Shown here: piece after piece, positions 6,854-13,137 of the stretch
Layout of the letters: every line of letters starts with the position of its first letter
Position numbering within the stretch: position 1 is the first letter of the stretch
NCBI GenBank assembly: GCA_028711905.1
Contig: JAQTRI010000046.1
Location: 1-14,000, forward strand
Reading direction: 5' to 3'
DNA from: Candidatus Wallbacteria bacterium
GTDB lineage: Bacteria; Muiribacteriota; JAQTZZ01
DNA: 14,000 nt
Made by a program: the position numbers and the translations under genes
The notes under the pieces: model-generated
Database searches by the model: none
Told to the model about the DNA's origin: nothing
What the model saw: only the letters and a program-made list of their open reading frames with translations

Positions 6854-7141
6854 ATGAGTGTTGACGAGTTTCTCAAAGAACTTGAAGACAAGAAACTTAT
6901 CTGCCCTCAGCCAGATAAATGGAATGAACTATATGAATTATTGCCTGACAAACATAGAAAAGGCAATGGTTGGATTCCACCTTTACCTCTTATTCTCAAT
7001 GGTTGGTGGTACTCTAACGATCAGGAAAAGAAAATGAGACTGAGAGAACATCTTGAGTACGCAGAAAAGAAGGGCGTACTGAATGAAGTCATAGATTTTT
7101 TGAGTAACCTTCGTCCAGAAGATTGGAAAAGTTCTGATTGA
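6854..7141 (+). CDS. Small conserved-looking protein of unknown function
   Basis: This 95-aa soluble protein is rich in Trp, Leu and charged residues. Distinct stretches are LICPQPDKWNELYELLPD (16-33), GWIPPLPLILNGWW (39-52) and a C-terminal helix ending in LRPEDW. I have an impression of similar short hypothetical proteins in bacterial accessory regions, but cannot name a domain. It stops three bases before the ATG of the Nmad3 gene, so the two are almost certainly one transcript, and a shared role is likely. The ATG has no good ribosome site within the normal distance. Confidence 0.75.
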   Translation: MSVDEFLKELEDKKLICPQPDKWNELYELLPDKHRKGNGWIPPLPLILNGWWYSNDQEKKMRLREHLEYAEKKGVLNEVIDFLSNLRPEDWKSSD

Positions 7142-7144
7142 TAA

Positions 7145-8023
7145 ATGATTCCACAACTTCAGGAGAGATATCTGAAGATAATCTTCAGCCGTAAAGGTTT
7201 TGATGCATCGAACGGAAAGATTCCCAGCCCGGTTTTCCAGGATGGTTCATTTTGTTCTATACCAATATTATCTTGCCACCAAACCAAGTTAAAGGATTTG
7301 GAATTCTTTGGCAGGAACTTAGGGAGAGTGGTTGAGCAGCTATCGTCAGGCACAATCAAAGCCGATCAAAACATACATCTTGATCCAGATTTGAACCGAA
7401 AGTTGATCAAAAGAAAGTCTAAGTGGAAACCCTGCTTTGGTCAGGTTGGCGCAGCACAGACTCATCTTGAAAAAATGGGAGTCGGAGTTGGCGACCTGTT
7501 TCTTTTCTTTGGCAGGTTCAGAAATGTTCAGGAAGAAAAGCATCGTTTCAGATATCAGAAAGGGTCGGACGATTTTCATTGTATTTTTGGATGGTTGCAG
7601 GTCGGGAAAATTTTCAAACCAAGTACTGCTGGTAGTAAAGTTCCAATTTGTTTTTTTGATCATCCGCATGTAAGTGACTCTTCAGAATACAGTTCCAACA
7701 ACACTCTTTACATTGCTTCAGATCAACTGACAGTGCCGGGATTAAGAAAATCGATTCCTAGAGGGGGAACGTTCAATTTGTATACAGATAAATTGAGGCT
7801 TACTGCATCGGGAAAAAGCCGCAGCATCTGGAAGCTTCCATTGTTTTTCTATCCGGGAAGAAAGAAGCCACCTCTTTCCTTCCACTCAGATCTTAAACAT
7901 TGGAAGAGATCTGGTCAGAGCGTTTATTTGAGTACTGTAGGAAGAGGGCAGGAATTTGTAATGGATTGTACATTTTATCCAGAAGTTCTTAAGTGGGTAA
8001 AAACATTACTCGCTTGTTACTGA
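7145..8023 (+). CDS. Nmad3 (nucleotide modification associated domain 3) protein
   Basis: The 292-aa frame matches my memory of the Nmad3 family along its whole length: LKIIFSRKGFDASNGKIPSP at the N-terminus, IHLDPDL (about 76-82), FGQVGAAQTHLEKMGVGVGDLFLFFGRF (about 98-125), FHCIFGWLQVGKI, HPHV, then LRLTASG and WKLPLFFYPG and the C-terminal GRGQEFVMD. The family was named for genomic association with nucleic-acid modification systems in phages and bacteria; no reaction is established to my knowledge. It has no signal peptide or membrane segment. Start choice is open: ATG 7145 has no ribosome site, while CTG at 7172 aligns with the family's usual initiator Met and has AGGAG six bases upstream. 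It shares an operon with the gene at 6854. Confidence 0.85.
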   Translation: MIPQLQERYLKIIFSRKGFDASNGKIPSPVFQDGSFCSIPILSCHQTKLKDLEFFGRNLGRVVEQLSSGTIKADQNIHLDPDLNRKLIKRKSKWKPCFGQVGAAQTHLEKMGVGVGDLFLFFGRFRNVQEEKHRFRYQKGSDDFHCIFGWLQVGKIFKPSTAGSKVPICFFDHPHVSDSSEYSSNNTLYIASDQLTVPGLRKSIPRGGTFNLYTDKLRLTASGKSRSIWKLPLFFYPGRKKPPLSFHSDLKHWKRSGQSVYLSTVGRGQEFVMDCTFYPEVLKWVKTLLACY

Positions 8024-8053
8024 TTTATTCTTTCCCAAGTGGAGAGTATAACC

Positions 8054-8902
8054 TCAAAACCCAAACGGCGGATAAGGCACTTTTCTACTCAATAAAACTA
8101 CTAACAGTACAATCAAGCTTAGTACTGGAAAACAGTCAATAACTCCCCAGTAAACAGGCGGGCCTTTCAATAAATATGTTAATTTATAAAACATTGCTGA
8201 AGAAAGCAACATTAACAAGAACAAGACAACAATAGCAACAAATCGTGTTTTACCATGCAGACCAATATGGTTAGTATAAGTAGCTTGTTTTCTGGGGAAT
8301 CCAAAAAGAGTGAATTTTTCTTTCGAAATCTCTTTCTGTCCCTCAATAGTACAATCAACCTGGAATTCAATTGAATCGTTGCTTGCATAGATGATTTGGA
8401 CAACACCCCCATCGTTGTGTTCCAAGATGTTCCAATGTAATTCAATTTCCTCAGAATCTGTCTGTTTCAGTGTTACATCAGCGACATCACGGCTAACTTT
8501 TCGAATTTTGGCTTCAAGGATATTACCGCCTACCAACCGTATTTTCATTGGTTTAAGAACAATTTCTCTTCTTATCGATTTATACCCAGCGTTCCAAAAG
8601 GCTATTTGAGCCGAAAGAACATCACTGTCAATGAAATGGCCGTCATACTGAATTTTAATCTTAGAGGTTGAGTTGACTATTACAAGTTCATCGCGGACAG
8701 GATGAACAAAATAGGTGAGAACAGGATTGTCTTGGGGGCCATAAAGCAAGTAAACTGACAGCAGCAAACCAACTACGCTTGCGACAGAGCCGGATATGCC
8801 AACCAGCGGGTGATTGATTACAGTCCACAAACCAGTAACTATCCGAGGTTTTCCAGGTTTACTTTCTATGTCCACTAAATAATCATCCAACTCAAGTTTC
8901 AC
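8054..8902 (-). CDS. Membrane protein with an extracytoplasmic beta-rich domain, unknown function
   Basis: The 282-aa product (GTG start at 8902) has a short cytosolic N-terminus, one helix at about 33-54, a long polar domain rich in alternating hydrophobic residues (about 58-215, e.g. DELVIVNSTSKIKIQYDG, VRLVGG, IELHWNILEHNDGGVVQIIY), and two C-terminal helices (about 220-240 and 253-273). The middle part looks like a beta-sandwich of about 150 residues. With this topology it would face the periplasm if the N-terminus is inside, though the opposite cannot be excluded. I do not recognise the family. It ends 30 bases from the convergent Nmad3 gene. Confidence 0.7.
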   Translation of the reverse strand: MKLELDDYLVDIESKPGKPRIVTGLWTVINHPLVGISGSVASVVGLLLSVYLLYGPQDNPVLTYFVHPVRDELVIVNSTSKIKIQYDGHFIDSDVLSAQIAFWNAGYKSIRREIVLKPMKIRLVGGNILEAKIRKVSRDVADVTLKQTDSEEIELHWNILEHNDGGVVQIIYASNDSIEFQVDCTIEGQKEISKEKFTLFGFPRKQATYTNHIGLHGKTRFVAIVVLFLLMLLSSAMFYKLTYLLKGPPVYWGVIDCFPVLSLIVLLVVLLSRKVPYPPFGF

Positions 8903-9341
8903 ACTATATGCCCGTTATCCATTATCCATAAATATTTAATTTCTCGATCCCTCTCTGCAAGTAACACGCAACCCCTACTGACCATTATACCTATGCGGTG
9001 AGGTGATCAACAAATATCCAATCGCACTCGACTACCTGATAATGGAAATGGCAAGCAGTTTTCCCACTCATTGCGGAAGGCGATTTTCCCATAAGTAAAA
9101 AACCGGGGGACTTCTCTCGGCTGTACACCGTGCGGTTTCGCCCGGCTATTGTCAGACTGGCTTTCCTGATTTTTCTAATAATGCGTCCGAAGTAAATCGG
9201 ATTTACCGTTTGAACTTCTCCGGATTCGGTGTTCACTTTAATTCGGATTATCCGTTCGTGAATATTCAGATTTCGTCTACGAGGTCAGCCGGATTTCGCA
9301 CTTTTACTTTCGCAGATCTGATACTATTATCAGCAATACCT
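8903..9341. other. 439-base non-coding region with a 23-bp-phased motif array
   Basis: No convincing gene is seen. The left part (about 9100-9145) is GC-rich and holds complementary AAACCG/CGGTTT and CCGGG/CCCGG patches that could fold. GTAAAT-CGG-ATTTAC at 9192-9206 is a short perfect hairpin. From 9198 to about 9318 a CGGATT-like motif recurs six times at exact 23-bp spacing (listed separately). The divergent genes at 8902 and 9342 both begin at the edges, so promoters for both should lie here. Confidence 0.6.
9198..9335 (+). repeat. Six-unit 23-bp-period array of CGGATT motifs
   Basis: CGGATT begins at 9198, 9221, 9244 and 9290; CAGATT begins at 9267 and CAGATC at 9313. Every interval is exactly 23 bases, six units in all (138 bp). 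Outside this hexamer the units are only loosely alike, so this is a phased-site array rather than a recent tandem duplication. A 23-bp period is close to two helical turns, putting all motifs on nearly one face of the DNA. It ends six bases before the next gene's ATG. Confidence 0.7.
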
Positions 9342-10196
9342 ATGAAAAAAACCTTTTGCACATCAACAGTGATCAATGAGCGCTTTACTGTCCCCTGGCT
9401 GGCTGCTGACGGACCATTATCATATTCTCCGGAAAATCCTCCAGATCGGGATTACTACTTCCAATACTCATGGATCATCCCGGGTATTTTCAACGATAAA
9501 GTCAATAAAAAGTGTCACCACTGGTTCGGCGAATGCAGTAAGAACGAGTATCGCGTTGAATTTCTTTTCGATTTCTGGCGCAATGCCAGAAGGGGTATCG
9601 TCAAGCAAGTCTATCTGAAAAATGGTTGCATTAATCCGGAATCTCTTGAAGCTCCAATCGCTGTTTACAAGCACGAAGAAGCTCTGGTCTTCATTCAGCA
9701 TGGGAGCTATTTGATCATCAAAGAACATGAGCAGGCCTTGACCGGCAGCGGAAATGTTTTTTTGTATCGGGGTATTGGAGAAGGTAAAGTCTATCGCCAT
9801 CACAAAGTTTCAAACCTCAATGATCATGTTTCTCTTATGAAGGTCCATGCTGGCACCCTGATGGACTCAGTTGTATCGTTCAATACCGTTCACTGTAACA
9901 TTAAAAGGTGTGAATCTGCTGAGTTCAACGATCAAACCTACCTCCTGAGCCAGCATGCTCTTATCCATGGACTGAATCTGAAATCTGAGGCATTACGCAG
10001 CGCTCTGTACAATGGCTATTCGCTGCGTAAATGTTACGGCAAAAATAAGTTCGGTCCACACTTCGTGAAATTCCTGACTCCACTCTCAAACATCAGAATT
10101 ACCACATTTGTGGCTGGCGAAGACGAGGTTAAAGTCATTGATCCCCACAAGCTGGAGATTGTTGAATCTTTTGGGTGCAGAGTAAAGGAAGAATGA
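9342..10196 (+). CDS. Unknown protein, possibly ADP-ribosyltransferase-like
   Basis: The 284-aa soluble product is not recognised as a named family. A distant ADP-ribosyltransferase reading is possible. VFLYRGIG (Arg143) resembles the first conserved strand with its arginine, SVVSFNT (Ser179) resembles the S-T/S-S strand, and TTFVAGEDEVKVIDP (Glu260/Glu262) resembles the final E-x-E strand of R-S-E type enzymes. The order and spacing are plausible, but there is no sequence-wide support. Ahead of this lies an N-terminal half (1-130) with several Trp and Tyr, of unknown role. The frame is open back to 9210, but that extension crosses the 23-bp array, so ATG 9342 is preferred; neither start has a good ribosome site. 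Confidence 0.7.
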   Translation: MKKTFCTSTVINERFTVPWLAADGPLSYSPENPPDRDYYFQYSWIIPGIFNDKVNKKCHHWFGECSKNEYRVEFLFDFWRNARRGIVKQVYLKNGCINPESLEAPIAVYKHEEALVFIQHGSYLIIKEHEQALTGSGNVFLYRGIGEGKVYRHHKVSNLNDHVSLMKVHAGTLMDSVVSFNTVHCNIKRCESAEFNDQTYLLSQHALIHGLNLKSEALRSALYNGYSLRKCYGKNKFGPHFVKFLTPLSNIRITTFVAGEDEVKVIDPHKLEIVESFGCRVKEE

Positions 10197-10328
10197 TGGT
10201 AATTAAGACTTGAGAGGAATTTTACAAAAAGTTCTGGCCACAACCCTGGACTCCGAAAAAAAGGGCAGGAATTTGTGGCGCGTATAACCCAGAAGTTCTT
10301 GCTGAGTAAAACCTTATTCAGGTGATTG
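10197..10328 (+). pseudogene. Decayed fragment of a second nmad3 3' end
   Basis: AGGGCAGGAATTTGT at 10262-10276 is identical to 7945-7959 inside the Nmad3 gene. CCAGAAGTTCTT at 10289-10300 is identical to 7979-7990, followed by a similar GTAAAA. The spacing between the blocks is 12 bases here and 19 in the intact gene, so the frame is lost: it would read GQEFVARI and then shift. It therefore looks like the scrap of a second nmad3 copy. The remainder of the 132-base gap shows nothing else. Confidence 0.6.
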
Positions 10329-11183
10329 CTATGCTTGCCTTGCAAATTCAATAATAGTTTTTGTTTCTCCCAGTAAGCACCATCTAGCTTTCAAGTCATG
10401 CAACTGTTCGCATACTTCATTGGCAGCCTTGATGCAATGATTATTTTCTGCAGGGAGTTTCAGAGTAAACAAAAATCTATCCGGCTTATAACCCAATTTT
10501 TTGAGACGGTATATCTTTGAAGTCCAAGCATCTCCATGTTCGTATATCTTTGTAGGGTCGTCTTTAGCCAAATGCAGAGGTTTCACAGCCCGCACCATAC
10601 CCTTGCCACTCCCTGCATCTCGAACAAAAGGAAACGAAACGCTGTAATCTTCCACGCCAAGATGAGCTTTAACGTATTCAATGATGTTCTGATCTCTAAA
10701 ATCCCGTTCCAGATGCTTGCGCATGACTTCTTCTTGGTACTCTTCGCGTTGCGCAAATTGCCTGCCAACATGGAGGTTAAAAAGACGTACCATTTCTTTT
10801 TGCGGGTCGGCAGTAAGAACAGATCCTGGATTACCAAAACGGAAAAGCGATTCTTTGGACTTTGTCATCCCAATGAAAAATTCAGCCATCGTTCTGTCAT
10901 CAAAAAAAGTTTGTCGTCCTTTGTTTACATCATTTACTGACAGCATTTTCTTTACTCTGCATAACTCATCTTTGAAATTTCGCCGACCAATAATGAATAT
11001 GTCGGGTTCCAGTTCAGGAAAAAAGTTTCTAACCCTATCCCTTCTGCGCTGCTCCATTTTATAGTCAAAATATCCAGTCTGAGGACACATGATAGCGACA
11101 CCAATGTTTACGAACTCTTGTGTCTCAGAATAAGGAAGGAATCTAATTACAGCATAATTACAACTAAATAGATTTTGTCCCAC
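10329..11183 (-). CDS. DUF3037 family protein
   Basis: The 284-aa product opens with YAVIRFLPYSETQEFVNIGVAIMCPQTGYF, the signature of the DUF3037 family, after a GTG start (MGQNLFSC). The C-terminal third is an alpha/beta region, FLFTLKLPAENNHCIKAAN. The GTG follows the stop codon of the HipA-like kinase gene directly (TGA then GTG), and the GGGGAGGA ribosome site lies inside the end of that gene, so the two are translationally coupled. DUF3037 genes commonly neighbour HipA-like kinase genes. Its biochemical role is unknown to me; a partner or inhibitor of the kinase is an inference from the coupling. Confidence 0.85.
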   Translation of the reverse strand: MGQNLFSCNYAVIRFLPYSETQEFVNIGVAIMCPQTGYFDYKMEQRRRDRVRNFFPELEPDIFIIGRRNFKDELCRVKKMLSVNDVNKGRQTFFDDRTMAEFFIGMTKSKESLFRFGNPGSVLTADPQKEMVRLFNLHVGRQFAQREEYQEEVMRKHLERDFRDQNIIEYVKAHLGVEDYSVSFPFVRDAGSGKGMVRAVKPLHLAKDDPTKIYEHGDAWTSKIYRLKKLGYKPDRFLFTLKLPAENNHCIKAANEVCEQLHDLKARWCLLGETKTIIEFARQA

Positions 11184-11921
11184 TCATCCTCCCCATTCGG
11201 TCCCGTATGCTGTCCTTATTCGTGACAGATAATTAATAATAGTATCTTCATTAAATCCGGTCGGAACCGAAAGCTCTCTATCAAGAAACAACCATTCTTC
11301 TGGTAATTCCCTGAAGAGATCTGAACACCTACTTACATTATTTATCATCTCATTCGTAATAGCAAGCCCTGTGGAAGTGTTCGTTTCATCTTTCATAGAA
11401 GCAAATATATGATTTGCGATAAAATTATTCATAGAAAAATCTTCACTGAAGGCATTATTGTGATCAATAATAAACATCTTTGATTTAACTGAATCCCAGA
11501 GCAGATTTGGATTTCCACCCCTTTCCCCGAGACATCTGTCATTATTTCCTATCCACCAGTCAAAAAGAAGAACTTTTAACTTCAGATTTTTGGGAACTTT
11601 CGCTATCACTTTGTATGACAGTTCCTGCATGTGCGGTAAATGTTCTGAGCCGAAAGCTAAACCCGTCCCCAAATCATTAGCATCATCCATTAGGCTAACT
11701 CGCAATAATTCATCAGGAACATCAACTTGAGAAAAGGGCGGGAGCGGAAGATTGAGTGATTGAGCAAGTCTTCCAGCAATCCATTCCTTGCAGAGCGCTT
11801 CTTTACCCGCACTGTTCCCTTTTACCCAGTAAAGCAGGTTGTCCTCTCCTCGACAAAGAAAAGGCCTAGTAACACCTTGATCACTACGTCGAATTATTTC
11901 AACAATCTTGGGAATATCCAT
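11184..11921 (-). CDS. HipA-like protein kinase (HipA_2 type)
   Basis: This 245-aa protein is a compact member of the HipA-related kinases, whose classical member phosphorylates glutamyl-tRNA synthetase and causes growth arrest. Visible kinase elements are LYWVKG (Lys34, ATP binding), KEALCKEWIAGRLA (Glu46), FDWWIGNNDR (Asp128, catalytic), GGNPNLLWD (Asn137) and MFIIDHNNAF (Asp153, metal binding). It lacks the N-terminal subdomain of full-length HipA (about 440 aa), and no HipB-type helix-turn-helix gene is nearby. The DUF3037 gene follows it without a gap. Its substrate is unknown. A role as the toxic half of a kinase-based toxin-antitoxin or defence pair is plausible but unproven. No clear ribosome site precedes the ATG. 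Confidence 0.82.
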   Translation of the reverse strand: MDIPKIVEIIRRSDQGVTRPFLCRGEDNLLYWVKGNSAGKEALCKEWIAGRLAQSLNLPLPPFSQVDVPDELLRVSLMDDANDLGTGLAFGSEHLPHMQELSYKVIAKVPKNLKLKVLLFDWWIGNNDRCLGERGGNPNLLWDSVKSKMFIIDHNNAFSEDFSMNNFIANHIFASMKDETNTSTGLAITNEMINNVSRCSDLFRELPEEWLFLDRELSVPTGFNEDTIINYLSRIRTAYGTEWGG

Positions 11922-12059
11922 ATTATTTCATATACTTTCACTGATTAATAAAATGATATCAAAAAGCGGACGAATTCGCCTTAGTTTTTAATCAACAAAA
12001 TAGCATGGCCTTCTGACAGGATAAATAGTCAATTATCTCCAATGATTTCTTGTACTAAT

Positions 12060-12137
12060 GGGGAAAATACATGGATGTCTTACTTAATTCCGGACATGCA
12101 GCAAGCACTGCGTTCGAATTCCTTGTGGCCGGAATCG
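12060..12137 (+). repeat. Direct repeat copy 1 flanking the vapBC module
   Basis: These 78 bases are repeated at 12968-13046 with about five mismatches and one indel. The identical core spans 33 bases (12078-12110 and 12987-13019), beginning TCTTACTTAATTCCGG. The two copies bracket the toxin-antitoxin genes, with about 830 bases between them. Confidence 0.85.
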
Positions 12138-12178
12138 AGCGCCTGAAGCCCGGCTTTCCGCTCAACTCCGACCGTTGA
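12071..12178 (+). CDS. Possible short ORF or gene remnant carried by the repeat
   Basis: This 35-codon frame (MDVLLNSGHAASTAFEFLVA, then GIERLKPGFPLNSDR) has GGGG seven bases before its ATG. The second repeat copy has the same reading but with GGA changed to TGA after FLVA, as in a decayed duplicate. The frame could be the tail of a lost gene rather than a working gene. It overlaps the end of the convergent PIN toxin gene by 17 bases. I recognise no family. Confidence 0.25.
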   Translation: MDVLLNSGHAASTAFEFLVAGIERLKPGFPLNSDR

Positions 12179-12620
12179 TCTTCAGATCATCGATTGTCCA
12201 GACAACGGTTTCATTGACTTTTTTCAGCTTCCGGTCATTGGTCAGGAACACTTCGGAACCGGCTCGAATGCTTGCAGCTATCTGCAAGGAGTCTACTGCT
12301 TTCAGAAAAGCGTATTTTCCCCTGAGATTTCCCGCCATGATCGAGATTTCCCGGCTGATTTCAATCAGTTCGAAATGCCCGCCTTCGGCCAGCATGGTCT
12401 GAAACTTATCGCAGAGACAAATGTTGTTGTCCCGGGCCGGTTTGGTCAGGAGCTCGGTCAGGGTCAGGACCGAAGTGGCGGCTGAGATTCTGCCGAGCTG
12501 GATCAGGGAAAAGAATTTCTTCACTTTATTGTCGTATTCCGTATGGCCTTCGACAAAGTAGATGAACAGCGCAGTATCAACGAAAAATTTCCTGGCTCCT
12601 GCATCGGATTGCGGCTTCAT
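12162..12620 (-). CDS. PIN-domain toxin, VapC-like
   Basis: The 152-aa protein is a PIN-domain ribonuclease of type II toxin-antitoxin systems. The acidic catalytic set is visible: Asp15 in FFVDTALFIYF, Glu56 in TLTELL, Asp110 in AVDSLQIAAS and Asp129 in LTNDRKL. VapC toxins usually cleave tRNA or 23S rRNA and arrest growth when the antitoxin is lost. The ATG overlaps the stop of the upstream antitoxin frame as ATGA, the typical antitoxin-toxin arrangement. The GC content is higher than in the kinase genes to its left, and the module lies between two direct repeats, so it may have moved as a unit. The toxin frame itself is intact. Confidence 0.88.
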   Translation of the reverse strand: MKPQSDAGARKFFVDTALFIYFVEGHTEYDNKVKKFFSLIQLGRISAATSVLTLTELLTKPARDNNICLCDKFQTMLAEGGHFELIEISREISIMAGNLRGKYAFLKAVDSLQIAASIRAGSEVFLTNDRKLKKVNETVVWTIDDLKINGRS

Positions 12621-12837
12621 CGGTCTTTTCTCAGATGTGCCACATGTTTCTGGCCGTCTTCATTCCACAAGCCACGCGCTATTCCATGAAACGCATCAGA
12701 TCGGTTTTTTTTCCTGCCGGCTTTTTTTTCTGCCTGATCAGGCCCTGCAGCATCTGCTCAAGCAGGATCAGCTGTTCCTCGACAGAAAGAGCCGAGATTT
12801 CACGCCCGATTCTGTGAATTATCGTTCCGTTTTTCAT
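12617..12837 (-). pseudogene. VapB-type antitoxin split by a -1 frameshift
   Basis: From ATG 12837 (AAAGGAGA in front) the frame reads MKNGTIIHRIGREISALSVE and on through a helical, Lys-rich part, then stops at 12679-12681 after 52 codons. In the -1 frame the sequence continues as AFHGIARGLWNEDGQKHVAHLRKDR and stops at 12617-12619, overlapping the toxin ATG. That second part matches the common C-terminal pattern of small PIN-toxin antitoxins (GxGKGLWxxxDAQxYVxxLRxDR), so both pieces belong to one protein of about 73 aa. Two runs of eight A (minus strand; 12722-12729 and 12705-12712) lie before the switch, and one extra A in the second joins the frames. Mutation, assembly error, ribosomal slippage or polymerase slippage could explain this. 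Confidence 0.75.
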
Positions 12838-12863
12838 GAATGTCTCCTTTGCCGCATATAAAT

Positions 12864-12892
12864 ATCTTAAGCAAAGAACCCAGCCTTTGCAA
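12864..12892 (-). promoter_or_regulatory. Promoter of the antitoxin-toxin operon
   Basis: On the minus strand TTGCAA (12887-12892), a 17-base spacer and TAAGAT (12864-12869) form a reasonable sigma-70 promoter. Its start point is near 12857, about 20 bases before the antitoxin ATG at 12837. The TTGCAA box is itself a palindrome. Confidence 0.6.
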
Positions 12893-12967
12893 CAGGCGGG
12901 GAATTCCTGCAGAGCCTGCTACAACAGAAAGGATACCCTGCTTGAAGAGATTTGTGAACTGATGATT

Positions 12968-13046
12968 GGGGAAAGATACAAGGATATCTTACTTAATTCC
13001 GGACATGCAGCAAGCACTGAGTTCGAATTCCTTGTTGCCTGAATCG
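12968..13046 (+). repeat. Direct repeat copy 2, with gene remnant
   Basis: This is the second copy of the repeat at 12060-12137. The preceding bases continue an open frame (DTLLEEICELMIGERYKDI) into the repeat-encoded LLNSGHAASTEFEFLVA, and a TGA then ends it. It looks like the broken 3' part of a gene whose better-preserved tail is in copy 1. No start codon with a ribosome site was identified. Confidence 0.7.
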
Positions 13047-13137
13047 CCCGCATTGTCGCCCGCGGAGCCCCCTCATCTTCCTCAGGAATACCATGATCTG
13101 TTACAATTTGAAAAACAACTCCTGGGAGATGAAACCA

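Noticed and set aside
8991..9236. 81-codon minus-strand ORF in the 8903-9341 gap
   Set aside because: Low-complexity content with no recognisable domain, no ribosome site and overlap with the 23-bp motif array; considered chance.
9198..9335. CRISPR array interpretation of the 23-bp phased motifs
   Set aside because: Only six bases per unit are conserved and no spacers of fixed size between true repeats or cas genes are present.
12112..12122. GTTCGAATTCC resembling the tmRNA T-arm GTTCGATTCC, as a possible distal att site
   Set aside because: It has an extra base, lacks the flanking acceptor-stem bases, and belongs to the 78-bp repeat that has a coding explanation.
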